Of a stretch of 64,000 nt of DNA, positions 25,073 through 34,229 are shown piece after piece. Below the pieces are notes generated by a model. That model worked only from the letters and a program-made list of their open reading frames with translations. It was not told where the DNA came from and searched no databases. The position numbers and the translations under genes are program-made. The stretch lies in contig NZ_JAESVA010000009.1 in the NCBI RefSeq assembly GCF_020621385.1, forward strand, positions 62,001-126,000. The letters run 5' to 3'. The stretch comes from Acidisoma cellulosilyticum (GTDB lineage: Bacteria > Pseudomonadota > Alphaproteobacteria > Acetobacterales > Acetobacteraceae). Position 1 is the first letter of the stretch; the number at the start of each line of letters is the position of its first letter.

Positions 25073-25825
25073 ATGGATCTCGGTCTCGCAGGCAAGACAG
25101 CGCTGGTCACGGGTGGCACCAAAGGCATCGGCCGGGCGATAGCCGATATGCTGGTGGCCGAGGGGGCGCGCGTCTCCATCTGCGCGCGCAATCCGGCTGA
25201 GGTGACGCAGGCGGTCGCGGACCTGGGCGACGGCAATTTCGGTCAGGCGCTGGATGTGTCGGACACGGCGGCGCTCGCCGCTTGGGTGGCGGCTTCCGCC
25301 CAGGCTTTGGGCGGGATCGATATCGTGGTGCCCAATGTCAGCGCGCTGGCCGTCAGCCGTGACGCGTCTGCCTGGAAGGCAGGGTTCGAGACCGACATCA
25401 TGGGCAGCGTCAGCCTGGTCGATGCCGCCATGCCCTGGCTGGAAAAATCCGACGCCGCCTCAATCGTGGTGATTTCGAGCGTCTCGGGTAGGGAGGTCGA
25501 TTTCGCCGCCGGCCCTTACGGCGCCTTCAAGGCCGCGCTGATCCATTACGCGCAAGGCCTGGCGTTTCAGCTGGCGCCCAAAAACATTCGCGCCAATAGC
25601 GTCTCGCCCGGCAATACCTATTTCCCTGGTGGCGTGTGGGAAAAGATCGAGCAGACCATGCCCGATCTTTTCAAGGAAGCGATGGCGCTGAACCCGACCG
25701 GGCGCATGGGTCGGCCGGAAGAGATCGCGCGCGCCGTCGTGTTTCTGGCGAGCCCGGCGGCGAGTTTCATCACCGGCACCAATCTGGTGGTGGACGGCGC
25801 ATTGACGCGCGGCGTGCAGTTTTGA
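25073..25825 (+). CDS. SDR-family oxidoreductase, 3-oxoacyl-ACP reductase-like
   Basis: 250 residues from the ATG at 25073; the longer frame upstream lacks family similarity. TGGTKGIG is the nucleotide-binding motif, and SVSGRE with YGAFK supply the catalytic Ser, Tyr and Lys. The C-terminus is FITGTNLVVDGALTRGVQF. Stand-alone gene, convergent with the sugar-binding protein gene across a REP-like repeat. Substrate unknown. Confidence 0.82.
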   Translation: MDLGLAGKTALVTGGTKGIGRAIADMLVAEGARVSICARNPAEVTQAVADLGDGNFGQALDVSDTAALAAWVAASAQALGGIDIVVPNVSALAVSRDASAWKAGFETDIMGSVSLVDAAMPWLEKSDAASIVVISSVSGREVDFAAGPYGAFKAALIHYAQGLAFQLAPKNIRANSVSPGNTYFPGGVWEKIEQTMPDLFKEAMALNPTGRMGRPEEIARAVVFLASPAASFITGTNLVVDGALTRGVQF

Positions 25826-25845
25826 CGGTTTTCGCGCGCTGCGTC

Positions 25846-25921
25846 GGGTAGGTCCGCGCAACACGTGCGCGGATAACAGTTATAGATGAGTCATCCCCGG
25901 ACTTGTTCCGGGGACCTACCC
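25846..25921. repeat. Composite palindromic REP-like element
   Basis: The 76-bp element is bounded by the inverted repeat GGGTAGGTCC / GGACCTACCC. Inside lie two hairpins: TCCGCGCA/TGCGCGGA (25853-25860, 25866-25873) and TCCCCGG/CCGGGGA (25894-25900, 25908-25914). The left hairpin with its flank recurs, inverted, at 49262-49290. It fills the gap between two convergent genes and may also terminate transcription. Confidence 0.7.
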
Positions 25922-25941
25922 ATTTAAGCAGGCAACCTATC

Positions 25942-26877
25942 TCAATGCTGCGTCCAGCCGACATAGCTGTCGACATTGTCCTGCGTGATCAGCTTGGGTG
26001 CCATCAGCGTGATGCGCTGGGCCGGCGCATGGCCGTTCATGATGTCGAAGCCGGTCTTCACGCCGATCTCACCCATCGTATAAGGGTCCTGCGAGGCAGA
26101 GGCCTTGATGGTGCCCTTGGTCTTGAGCTCGGCCACGATGTCCGGTGCGCCATCAACCGAGGTGATGACGATATTGTCGCGATGCGCCTGCTTGGCCGCC
26201 AGCTCCGTGCCGATGGCCTGCGGATCGTTCACCGCGAAGATCGCGTCGATCTCGGGGAAGCGCACGAAATAGCCCTGGCCGATGGCGAAGCCGCCGTCGC
26301 GTGACCCTTGCGCGTTCTCGTTGTCGCTCAGGACCTTGATATCCGGATATTTGGCGAAAACAGATTTGCAGCCGTCCACGCGGTCAATAACGGCCGAGAC
26401 CTGGACACCGTTTTCGATGATGACATTGCCCTTGTGCCCGATCTTGTCGGCCAGATACTGGCAGGATATTTCGCCGGCCTGAACGTTATTGGTCTGCACA
26501 ACGGCATCCGCGCCCATGGCGTTCACATCGACGCCGATGACGACGATGCCGGCCGCCTGGGCGCGCTTCACCGCCGGCAGGATGGCGTTCTGGTCGGATG
26601 CCGTGACCAGGATCATCGACACGCCCTTGGCGATGAAATTATCGATCTGGTTGAATTGTTTGTTGAGATCGTAGTCGGCCGATACCGACGTCACCTGTGC
26701 ATTGGGATTGATCTTTTTTGCTTCCGCCGCCGCACCCTTGGCCAGCGCCACGTAATAGGGATTGCCGAGCGAGCCGACCGTGATGCCAAGACCGGTGAGG
26801 TCCTTGGCGGAAGCCTGGGGGGTAAGGGCCGCGAGGGCGAGCAGAGCCACGCCGCCGGCCAGAAGGGATTTCAACAT
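25942..26877 (-). CDS. Sugar ABC transporter substrate-binding protein (RbsB-like), without adjacent permease/ATPase
   Basis: 311 residues with a clear signal peptide (MLKSLLAGGVALLALAAL...ASA). The RbsB-type start LGITVGSLGNPYYVALAKGA and VTASDQNAILPAVKRAQAAGI follow, with GVDVNAMGADA later. It is the last gene of a minus-strand run with a ROK regulator and ribulokinase-like gene, so a pentose ligand is likely. No cognate permease or ATPase gene is near; it may use a transporter encoded elsewhere. Confidence 0.85.
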   Translation of the reverse strand: MLKSLLAGGVALLALAALTPQASAKDLTGLGITVGSLGNPYYVALAKGAAAEAKKINPNAQVTSVSADYDLNKQFNQIDNFIAKGVSMILVTASDQNAILPAVKRAQAAGIVVIGVDVNAMGADAVVQTNNVQAGEISCQYLADKIGHKGNVIIENGVQVSAVIDRVDGCKSVFAKYPDIKVLSDNENAQGSRDGGFAIGQGYFVRFPEIDAIFAVNDPQAIGTELAAKQAHRDNIVITSVDGAPDIVAELKTKGTIKASASQDPYTMGEIGVKTGFDIMNGHAPAQRITLMAPKLITQDNVDSYVGWTQH

Positions 26878-26953
26878 CGATGCGTTTCCTCGGGCTCGTT
26901 ATGATATCCGCAGCACCTGGCCCAACGGTCGCTGCGGCTGTTCTGCCCGGCGG

Positions 26954-28192
26954 TTACACGAGGCGAAGCTTTTGCGGCCTTGTGCGACTGCCGGGTTTGA
27001 AGCGGGAATGAGCCGCGATGGTCGCGTCCGCATGGCGCGGCTGCAGGCGCGTGTCGATCACCAGACGCGCGGCACCCAGCAAGCCGGCATCCGATCCGCT
27101 GCGTGCGCGCTGAATGCTGAGATGCCGGAAGGCCAGCGGCAGGGATCGTTCCTGCACGCGACTGCGGATGCCCGATATCAGCGTCTCCCCCGCTTCCGCC
27201 AACATGCCGCCGATGACGATGGCGCTGGGGTTGAGCACGCTCACGGTATTGGCGACCGCATCACCCAGCACCAGGCCGGCTTCATGCAGGCGCAAAGCGG
27301 TCGCGCTATTGCCCGCCTGCATCAGCCGAAGGACATCGCGCGCCGTCTGCGCCAACAGCCCCTCCGCGCGCAGATCGCGCGCAACGGCCCAGCCGGCGGC
27401 ATGCGCTTCCAGACAGCCCTGCTTGCCGCAGCGACAAAGGGGACCGCCCGTGCGGTCCAACTGCATATGGCCGATATCCCCGGCCGCACCCTGCGCGCCG
27501 CGATAAAGCCTGCCGTCCGTCACGATGCCGCTACCGATGCCGGTGCCGGCTTTGACGAACAGGAATTGTGCGGCGTCCGGCCAGAAGGCGCGAAATTCCG
27601 ACAGCGTCATCAGGTTGACGTCATTCTCGACCAATACAGGCACACCCAGATGTGTGGTCAAGCATCCGCAGATGTCGAAATCATCCCAGCCCGGCATGAC
27701 AGAAGGGCCGACGATGCGCCCGCCGGCGTGATCGACCGGGGCAGGAAGTCCGAGACCGATGCCGAGCACATCGCGGGCGTTTTGCCTGAGCGTCCGCAAT
27801 AGCGCGCGATAGGCATCCGCCAGCTGTGCGAGCACGATGATCGGCCCGTCCTTCAAGTCGATCGCGATGGTGTTTTCCGCGAGAATGGCGGGGGTAAGAT
27901 CCGTCACCGCCAGCCTTGCGTGGGTTTCCCCGATATCGGCCGCCAGGACCACGGCCGCGTCGGGCGCCAAGCGCAGCAGGCGCGACGGGCGACCGCCCCC
28001 GCGCCGCATGCCCTCCGGCGCTTCCTCCACAAGGCCTGCCGCGAAAAGCTGTGTCAGATACTGCCCGACCGTGGTGCGGGAAAAGCCGGTGACGGAGACG
28101 AGTTCCGCGCGGGACTGCGCCGTGCCGTCCGCGACGCGTGACAGAACAAGACCGAGGCCGCTGGCGGCGGTGCTGTCGTCAGCGCGCGTCAT
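26954..28192 (-). CDS. ROK-family transcriptional regulator
   Basis: 412 residues. An N-terminal winged HTH (RAELVSVTGFSRTTVGQYLTQLFAAGL) is followed by the ROK sugar-kinase-like domain with DIGETHARLAV, GLGLPAPVD, KAGTGIGSGIV and the zinc motif CRCGKQGCLE. Its start overlaps the end of the ribulokinase-like gene by 14 bases, so they are co-transcribed. Expected to repress the pentose unit in the absence of sugar; the palindrome at 29916-29937 is the best candidate site. Confidence 0.87.
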   Translation of the reverse strand: MTRADDSTAASGLGLVLSRVADGTAQSRAELVSVTGFSRTTVGQYLTQLFAAGLVEEAPEGMRRGGGRPSRLLRLAPDAAVVLAADIGETHARLAVTDLTPAILAENTIAIDLKDGPIIVLAQLADAYRALLRTLRQNARDVLGIGLGLPAPVDHAGGRIVGPSVMPGWDDFDICGCLTTHLGVPVLVENDVNLMTLSEFRAFWPDAAQFLFVKAGTGIGSGIVTDGRLYRGAQGAAGDIGHMQLDRTGGPLCRCGKQGCLEAHAAGWAVARDLRAEGLLAQTARDVLRLMQAGNSATALRLHEAGLVLGDAVANTVSVLNPSAIVIGGMLAEAGETLISGIRSRVQERSLPLAFRHLSIQRARSGSDAGLLGAARLVIDTRLQPRHADATIAAHSRFKPGSRTRPQKLRLV

Positions 28193-29771
28193 AGCCGGGC
28201 ACCGTCAGGCTGGTATGTTGATGATGGTTCAGACCGCGCAGCGTATCACGCACCGCACTGGTCTCGGCGAGGTCAAGATAGCTGCGATAGATGGCTTGAT
28301 AGGCTTTGTGCCTTTGGTCGTCAGGATTGTAGTGCTGGCCATCCGTGGCGCCGAAACGCGCGGCGCCATCCGCGAAGCCGGTCACGATCTGGCCCGCGAC
28401 CGCGCCGTGAATGGCGGCACCGACGGAGGTGGGATTGGCCAGCGCCGGCACGGTAATCTCCCGCCCCAGCACATCGGCCATGATCTGGATCAGCAGCGGG
28501 TTGTTATGTGCGAGGCCGCTGGTCAGCAGGATCTCGGCAATATCGAGCCCGCTTTGCGTGAGCCGGTCCATGATGACATGCGCGCCGTAGCACAGGCTTT
28601 CCAGCAATCCGCGATAGATCCCGGCGGCCGTCGTTCCCATGGTGAAACCGGCGATGAGACCGCTCAACCCGGAATCGGCATAAGGCACGCGATTGCCGCT
28701 CCACCAATCGAGCGTCACAAGATGGTTTGCGCCGGGGCTGAGTGTCGCCGCCTCGTCATTATACAGCGCGAAGTTGCGGGCTGGGTCCGCGTCGCGCGGG
28801 AAAGTATTGACGAACCAGGCAAGCATATCGCCGAAACCGGCTTGCCCGGCCTCGTAACACCAGAACTCAGGCAGAACCGCGCCCTGGGCCATGGCTTCCA
28901 GCCCCGGCGGCAAAGGCAGCGGCTTGTCTTCCAGCAACAGATAGGCGGCCGAGGTGCCAAGCGCGCCGACCCAGGCGCCCGGCCGCACGGCGCCGACGGC
29001 CGGCAGCACGACATGAGAATCGATGACGGCGACGCTGACGATCGCGGGTCCTTCGATGCCGGTGCGGCTGCGCCAGGCGGCGTTCAGCGGACCCACTGCG
29101 GTGCCGACAGTCGCGGGCGGCGCCAGCCGCGCGGCGAGGCCCAGGACGACATCGGCGGGATAGCCGATACCGGGCCGGTACTGCGCCTTATAGGCAGCGA
29201 AATCCTGACTGCGACGCTCGACCCCGGTTAATTGCCAGGTCATCCAATCCCCGGCTTCGATGAATTTATCTGTCTCAGCCCAGAGATCAGGCGCTTCCTC
29301 GGCCAGTTGCGCGGCCTTGGCCAGCATCCATTCGCCCGACAGACGACCGCCGCAGGCGGCGAGAAAGTCGCCGCCCCGCGCATTGATCGCATCGGCATAG
29401 GGCTGGGCAGCCGCGTGTTTCCACAGCTTCACATAGGCATGGGGATCATCTGGATGCAGCGCAGATAGCGGCGTGCCGTCCGCGCGCGTGGGCAGCGGAG
29501 AACTCGCCGTAAAGTCGAGACCGATGCTGAGGATTTTGCGGCCTTGCCCGAGGTCGCGCAAGACGCTCTCGGCGGCTTCACGGTAATCGGCCGCGTCCTG
29601 CAAAGCATAATGCTGCGGCAGGCGGCGCCCGTTCGCAAGATGCGTCGTCATCACGCCATGACGATAGGCTGCCGTGCTGATGGCCTGCTGCACGCCCGTC
29701 GCGGCATCGATCAGCACGCCGCGTGCCGAGAGCGTGCCGAAATCCAGCCCGATGATGAAGCCCGCACTCAC
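28179..29771 (-). CDS. FGGY-family carbohydrate kinase, ribulokinase-like
   Basis: 530 residues, the length of AraB-type ribulokinases. The N-terminal phosphate loop is GLDFGTLSARGVLIDAATG, with LSIGLDFTASSPLP, LKLWKH-like VKLWKHAAAQP, and SGEWMLAKAAQL following. The C-terminal half has LITSGLAHNNPLLIQIMADVLG-like adenosine-binding motif (here LLTSGLAHNN). It would phosphorylate a ketopentose such as L-ribulose with ATP. Operon with ROK regulator and binding protein. Confidence 0.85.
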   Translation of the reverse strand: MSAGFIIGLDFGTLSARGVLIDAATGVQQAISTAAYRHGVMTTHLANGRRLPQHYALQDAADYREAAESVLRDLGQGRKILSIGLDFTASSPLPTRADGTPLSALHPDDPHAYVKLWKHAAAQPYADAINARGGDFLAACGGRLSGEWMLAKAAQLAEEAPDLWAETDKFIEAGDWMTWQLTGVERRSQDFAAYKAQYRPGIGYPADVVLGLAARLAPPATVGTAVGPLNAAWRSRTGIEGPAIVSVAVIDSHVVLPAVGAVRPGAWVGALGTSAAYLLLEDKPLPLPPGLEAMAQGAVLPEFWCYEAGQAGFGDMLAWFVNTFPRDADPARNFALYNDEAATLSPGANHLVTLDWWSGNRVPYADSGLSGLIAGFTMGTTAAGIYRGLLESLCYGAHVIMDRLTQSGLDIAEILLTSGLAHNNPLLIQIMADVLGREITVPALANPTSVGAAIHGAVAGQIVTGFADGAARFGATDGQHYNPDDQRHKAYQAIYRSYLDLAETSAVRDTLRGLNHHQHTSLTVPGYDAR

Positions 29772-29915
29772 GGCGTCGCTTCCGATAAAGTCACAATGGG
29801 TGCGCGACAGAAATGTTCCATCTTGACCGGCTTATTATTGGCGCGCCCGGATAGGAAGCGCGGCGTTTCCCTTATTCAGGTGAGCTTAGAAGGCTCCGAC
29901 GCCGCGTGCAATCTA

Positions 29916-29937
29916 TTTTGACCAAATTTGGTCAAAA
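29916..29937. promoter_or_regulatory. Perfect 22-bp palindrome upstream of the kinase-ROK unit
   Basis: TTTTGACCAAA followed directly by its reverse complement TTTGGTCAAAA, about 145 bases upstream of the kinase start. It includes TTGACC, a possible -35 box, on both strands. Perfect symmetry and AT-rich ends are like known ROK operators (NagC/Mlc-type sites are also A/T-flanked dyads), making it a strong operator candidate. Confidence 0.55.
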
Positions 29938-29973
29938 GGGGGTTATCGCGATCCTGGTGGCTTGAGACGATGG

Positions 29974-29996
29974 GTCCCCGGAACAAGCCCGGGGAC
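29974..29996. repeat. REP-like palindrome downstream of aldose epimerase
   Basis: GTCCCCGG (29974-29981) and CCGGGGAC (29989-29996) form an 8-bp stem around 7 bases. The sequence is of the same type as the hairpins at 25894-25914 and 35719-35747. It lies between the aldose epimerase stop and the kinase operon's palindrome. Confidence 0.6.
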
Positions 29997-30040
29997 GACG
30001 CGGAGAGGTTGGGTGCTTCTATTTTTAGAACCTTGCCCGA

Positions 30041-30937
30041 TCAGGACGTCTTGTCGGCGATGAGACGAACCGTCCATTGCAGCTCGCGGTCGGTTTTGGG
30101 CGGCAGCAGCATCATGCCCGGCTTTTCCGTCAGGTCGCCGGTGAAACCCTCGGGGCTGGCATAGCCGTGCCAGGGCTCGATGCAGAGGAAATCGCCCGAT
30201 CCGCCCGGCTTGGTCCAGATGCCGAGCTGCTCGAACCCTTCCCAGGAGACTTCGAGGGCCGGCGTGCCATGGCCCGAGAAACAGACCGAACGGCTTTCGA
30301 GATTGCTGAAGACCAGCGCGTCATCAGCGAAAAGGTCGGTATTCAGCTTGATGACGCGGTCGCTGACGGGGGAGGGATGGGTCGCTTTCGTCAGCAGCCC
30401 GCCTTTCACGCCATGGATGGGCGCCTTTTCGTCGCGGGCGAAGCGCAGCTCGTGATCCGTCTTCGGCACACCAGGCAGGATCGGCCAGACGAAGGCGGGA
30501 TGCGCGCCGATAGAGGCCGGCAGGGTGACATCGCCGGTATTGGTCAAGGTATAGCGCAGCGTCAGCGCGCTGCCGCGCAGTTCATAGGTCAGGTCCAGGC
30601 GGAAGGCATAGGGGTAGATGGCCCGGCTTTCGGCATCATCCACCAGGCGCAAGGTGCAATGGGTGGCGCTGCGCGATACCCAGGTGAAGCGGCGGTCGCG
30701 GGCAAAACCGTGCTGCGTCAGCCGGTAGCTCTGCCCGTCATAGCTATAGGTGTCGTTCGTCAGCCGGCCGACATTGGGGAACAGAACCGGGGAATGTCGC
30801 GGCCAGGCTGGGCCCGCCTGCCACATATATTCATGGCCGTCCGGGCCTTTCAGCGAGGCGAGTTCCGCCCCTTGGGCGAGAATGGTCGCTTTGACATCGC
30901 CCGAGAGGATATGGCTGTCGTCATTCGTGCCGGTCAT
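30041..30937 (-). CDS. Aldose 1-epimerase (mutarotase) family protein
   Basis: 298 residues from the ATG at 30937. The galactose-mutarotase-like beta-sandwich signs are AELASLKGPDGHEYMWQ near the start, RHSPVLFPNVGRL, LRYTLTNTGD, SIGAHPAFVWP with the catalytic His, and a late CIEPWHGYAS. Interconverts sugar anomers. It lies just upstream of the ribulokinase-like gene on the same strand, suggesting the same sugar pathway, although a repeat and 269 bases separate them. Confidence 0.82.
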   Translation of the reverse strand: MTGTNDDSHILSGDVKATILAQGAELASLKGPDGHEYMWQAGPAWPRHSPVLFPNVGRLTNDTYSYDGQSYRLTQHGFARDRRFTWVSRSATHCTLRLVDDAESRAIYPYAFRLDLTYELRGSALTLRYTLTNTGDVTLPASIGAHPAFVWPILPGVPKTDHELRFARDEKAPIHGVKGGLLTKATHPSPVSDRVIKLNTDLFADDALVFSNLESRSVCFSGHGTPALEVSWEGFEQLGIWTKPGGSGDFLCIEPWHGYASPEGFTGDLTEKPGMMLLPPKTDRELQWTVRLIADKTS

Positions 30938-31263
30938 GCTTCGCTCCTGATCACTGTGGCGGGCAGGATAGGGCGCCAGCGCGGGCGCTGGAAGCCACCC
31001 GCGCGACGATCGCCGCACCGCTTCGCACAAGCTTGTCGCTTGATGTCCCGGGGGGCGATGTGCGAGATTTGCGGCGAACAGGAGTTTTCCCTTGTCTCGC
31101 CTCGACAGCCAGTCACTGTCTCTCGCTGAACGCAGTCTTCTCTGCCGTCCTGTGTCCGGCCCTCCCTAGGGGGCAGTTCCATTCGACCTGCATGGCAGAT
31201 GGCGCGCCCCCAATTTCATGAATGCGCGCCTGGCGACTGAGCTTTCAGACAGAGGAGACAATC
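30938..31263. other. Divergent intergenic region, aldose epimerase / PuuA-like gene
   Basis: About 325 bases without a convincing gene. A short stem CCAGCG/CGCTGG (30976-30991) and a loop GACAG..CTGTC near 31104-31120 are present. No strong promoter match could be picked. A good ribosome binding site (GAGGAGAC) lies just before the ATG at 31264. Confidence 0.35.
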
Positions 31264-32604
31264 ATGATCGATCTGCGCGAATGGTTTTCGGAACATCATG
31301 TCACTGAAGTGGAATGTCTTGTGCCCGATATCACGGGCATTCCGCGTGGCAAGATTACACCGGCCCAGAAATTCCTCAACGGCGGCGCGCTGCGCCTGCC
31401 GGAGGCGATTTTCATCCAATCCGTGACGGGGGAATATCCGCCGGACGAGGATGACCGGCTGACCGATCCGGCGATTATCGATATTACGCTGCGCGCGGAT
31501 GCCAGCACGGTGCGTCTTGTGCCTTGGGCGCGCGAACCGACGGCGCAGATTATCCATGACTGCCACTATAAGAATGGCGATCCGGTACCGATGGCGCCGC
31601 GTCAGGTGCTGCAGCGCGTGCTGAAGCTTTATGAGGATAAGGGCTGGGAGCCGATCCTGGCGCCGGAACTGGAATTCTATCTCGTCGGCCGCAATACCGA
31701 CCCGGATTATCCGCTGTCGCCACCGATCGGCCGGTCCGGCCGGCAGGAAACGGGACGGCAGTCCTATTCCGTCGATGCCGTCAACGAATTCGATCCGCTG
31801 TTCGAGGAAATGTACGATTTCTGCGAAGCGCAGGAGTTGGACCTCGACACCCTCATTCATGAGGAAGGGGCCGGGCAGGTGGAGATCAACTTCCTGCACG
31901 GCGAGCCGCTGACCCGCGCCGACCAGGTCTTTCTGTTCAAGCGCACCGTGCGTGAAGTGGCCCTGCGGCATGAGATTTACGCGACCTTCATGGCCAAGCC
32001 GATGAGCCGTGAGCCGGGCAGCGCGATGCATGTGCATCAGAGCATCATCGATCCCGTTACGAAACAAAATCTATTCGCGGGTGAGGACGGCAAGGCCAGC
32101 AAACTTTTCCGCAACTATCTGGCGGGGCTGCAGAAATACACGCCGGCCGTGATGCCGATCCTGGCGCCGAATGTGAATTCCTATCGCCGGCTCTCGCGTT
32201 TTTCCAACGCGCCGATCAATCTGGAATGGGGTTACGACAACCGCACCTGCGGCTTGCGCGTGCCGTACGGCTCGCCCTCCGCCATGCGCGTCGAAAATCG
32301 CGTGCCGGGCGCGGACGCTAATCCTTATCTCGCTTTCGCGGCGACACTCGCCTGCGGCTATCTCGGCATGGTGAATGAGTTGGAACCGACCGCGCCTTAC
32401 GAAGGCTCGGCCTATTCCATGCCCTATGCGCTGCCGCGCGAACTCAGCCACGCACTCGACATGATGGAAGCATGCGAGCCGCTGAAAGACATCCTCGGCG
32501 AGAAGATGATCGAGGTTCTGGTCGCGGTCAAAAAGCTTGAATACGAGACCTATCTTCAGGTCATCAGCTCCTGGGAACGTGAACATCTGCTTCTGAACGT
32601 ATGA
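31264..32604 (+). CDS. Glutamine-synthetase family protein, PuuA-like gamma-glutamyl-polyamine synthetase
   Basis: 446 residues from the ATG at 31264. The GS beta-grasp N-terminus (VECLVPDITGIPRGKITP) and catalytic domain are complete: EEGAGQVEINF, GSAMHVHQSI with the ammonium/metal His, and NVNSYRRL with GYDNRTCGLRVP. The NVNSYRR and GLRVP forms are typical of PuuA-type ligases rather than nitrogen-assimilating GlnA. It overlaps by 4 bases (ATGA) with the PuuB-like oxidase, so the pair probably degrades an amine via gamma-glutamylation. Confidence 0.83.
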   Translation: MIDLREWFSEHHVTEVECLVPDITGIPRGKITPAQKFLNGGALRLPEAIFIQSVTGEYPPDEDDRLTDPAIIDITLRADASTVRLVPWAREPTAQIIHDCHYKNGDPVPMAPRQVLQRVLKLYEDKGWEPILAPELEFYLVGRNTDPDYPLSPPIGRSGRQETGRQSYSVDAVNEFDPLFEEMYDFCEAQELDLDTLIHEEGAGQVEINFLHGEPLTRADQVFLFKRTVREVALRHEIYATFMAKPMSREPGSAMHVHQSIIDPVTKQNLFAGEDGKASKLFRNYLAGLQKYTPAVMPILAPNVNSYRRLSRFSNAPINLEWGYDNRTCGLRVPYGSPSAMRVENRVPGADANPYLAFAATLACGYLGMVNELEPTAPYEGSAYSMPYALPRELSHALDMMEACEPLKDILGEKMIEVLVAVKKLEYETYLQVISSWEREHLLLNV

Positions 32605-33890
32605 TTTCGGCGCCGGCCGAAAAGGGGGAGGCGCCGGCCCCCAGTTACTACGAGGCAACGCGGGCCGTTGACCTCAATACAACGCCGCTGGACGGCGATA
32701 TCACCGTCGATGTCGCCATTATCGGTGGCGGCATCACGGGCTGTTCCGCCGCTTTGGAGCTTGCGGAACGCGGCGTCGGCGTCGCGCTGTTGGAGGCACG
32801 CGACATCGGATGGGGTGCGTCCGGGCGCAATGGCGGGCAGGTGCTGCCGGGCTATGCGATCGCCCAGCACAAGCTTGCCCGCATGGTCGGCGCCGAAGAT
32901 GCTCGCTTGCTCTGGAACATGTCGGTTGAAGCGACAAAACTGGTGGAGGCGCGTATCCGCGCGCATGCCATTCCGGCCGATTATACGCCGGGTTATTTCT
33001 ATGCCGCCATCAAGCACCGGCATGTGGCGGAGTTGGAGGAGGAAGCCGAGGCGCTGGCGAAGCTCGGCGTCGATGGCGCCAAGCTCGTCCGTGGCGCCGA
33101 CATGGGCGCGCATATCGCGAGCACCCGGTATCTTGCCCTTCTGACGGAGCCGATGGCCGCCCATCTGCATCCGCTGAATTATACGCTGGGCCTGGGCCTC
33201 GCTGCCCAGACGGCGGGGGCAAAGATAGTCAGCCGCACGCCGGTGACGGCGATCGAGGAAGGGGCCTTCGTTCGCTTGCGCACGCCCCGCGGCACAGTGA
33301 CGGCAAAGACCGTATTGGTTGTCGGTGGCGCCTATCTCGGCCGCGTCTGGCCGCAGGTGGCAGGTTACGTCATGCCGGTCGGCACCTATATCGTCGCGAC
33401 CGAACCGCGCGATGATGTGGCCGATCTGCTGCCGCGGAACGAGGCGGTGGCCGATCTTAACTTCGTGCTCGATTACTTCCGGCGCTCGGCGGACAATCGT
33501 CTGCTGTTCGGCGGTCGCGTCTCCTATTCCGCCGTGCCGCCGCCGCGGCTGGGGGCGGTGATGCTGGCGCGGGCCAGGGCGGTGTTTCCGCAACTGGCCG
33601 GTGCGCGGGCGGAATTCGCCTGGGGTGGACTGGTCGACATCACCCGCCATCGGGCGCCGCATTTCGGGCGGTTGGCGCCGAACATCCTGATGGCACAAGG
33701 GTTTTCCGGGCATGGCGTGGCGCTGGCCGGGCTCGCGGGGCGGGTGCTGGCGGAGGCAGCCGCCGGGCAGGCCGGGCGGTTCGATGTTTTCAGCCGCATT
33801 CCCCAGGCGCGTTTTCCCGGCGGCCGCGCGCTTCGGGTGCCGGCGCTGCTGCTGGCGACCAGCTACTACCGGCTGCGCGATATGCTGTGA
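32601..33890 (+). CDS. FAD-dependent amine oxidoreductase, PuuB-like
   Basis: 429 residues of the DAO family. FAD-binding dinucleotide motif VAIIGGGITGCSAALELAERG near residues 36-57, then LLEARDIGWGASGRNGGQVLPGY as in gamma-glutamylputrescine oxidase. The C-terminal FAD part is ILMAQGFSGHGVALAGLAG. Overlaps the ligase gene by 4 bases. It would oxidise the gamma-glutamylated amine to an aldehyde with H2O2 formation. Confidence 0.85.
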   Translation: MISAPAEKGEAPAPSYYEATRAVDLNTTPLDGDITVDVAIIGGGITGCSAALELAERGVGVALLEARDIGWGASGRNGGQVLPGYAIAQHKLARMVGAEDARLLWNMSVEATKLVEARIRAHAIPADYTPGYFYAAIKHRHVAELEEEAEALAKLGVDGAKLVRGADMGAHIASTRYLALLTEPMAAHLHPLNYTLGLGLAAQTAGAKIVSRTPVTAIEEGAFVRLRTPRGTVTAKTVLVVGGAYLGRVWPQVAGYVMPVGTYIVATEPRDDVADLLPRNEAVADLNFVLDYFRRSADNRLLFGGRVSYSAVPPPRLGAVMLARARAVFPQLAGARAEFAWGGLVDITRHRAPHFGRLAPNILMAQGFSGHGVALAGLAGRVLAEAAAGQAGRFDVFSRIPQARFPGGRALRVPALLLATSYYRLRDML

Positions 33891-34016
33891 TCGCGCTGAG
33901 TGCGATCTGGCCAGACGGCACCAGCCCGCACCTCCGCTGTCATATAAAAGACTTGCGTCAATAGCGTGGCAGACCCCAGAATTTCCGATGCTTGCTCAAA
34001 CCACATGGGGGCATCG

Positions 34017-34229
34017 ATGAAACATATTGGTTATCTGGCAATTCTGCCGATCCTGGGCCTGTTACTGGGCCCGGTCATTCACAATAGTGCGACGCCCTTC
34101 ATCCTCGGCTTGCCCTTCCTGCTGGGCTGGATGGTCATCTGGGTCGTGCTCACCTCCGTCACCATGGCGATCATCTACGCGCTCGATCCGGCGCGGGCGG
34201 CGTCAAAGGCGGAGATTAACCGCCGATGA
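34017..34229 (+). CDS. Small membrane protein, DUF3311-like
   Basis: 70 residues from the ATG at 34017. Two hydrophobic helices (YLAILPILGLLLGP and LPFLLGWMVIWVVLTSVTMAIIYALDP) are followed by a basic tail. Such small proteins are commonly encoded directly upstream of sodium:solute symporters, as here with a 4-base overlap. Probably a partner subunit of the symporter; its role is not proven. Confidence 0.75.
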   Translation: MKHIGYLAILPILGLLLGPVIHNSATPFILGLPFLLGWMVIWVVLTSVTMAIIYALDPARAASKAEINRR

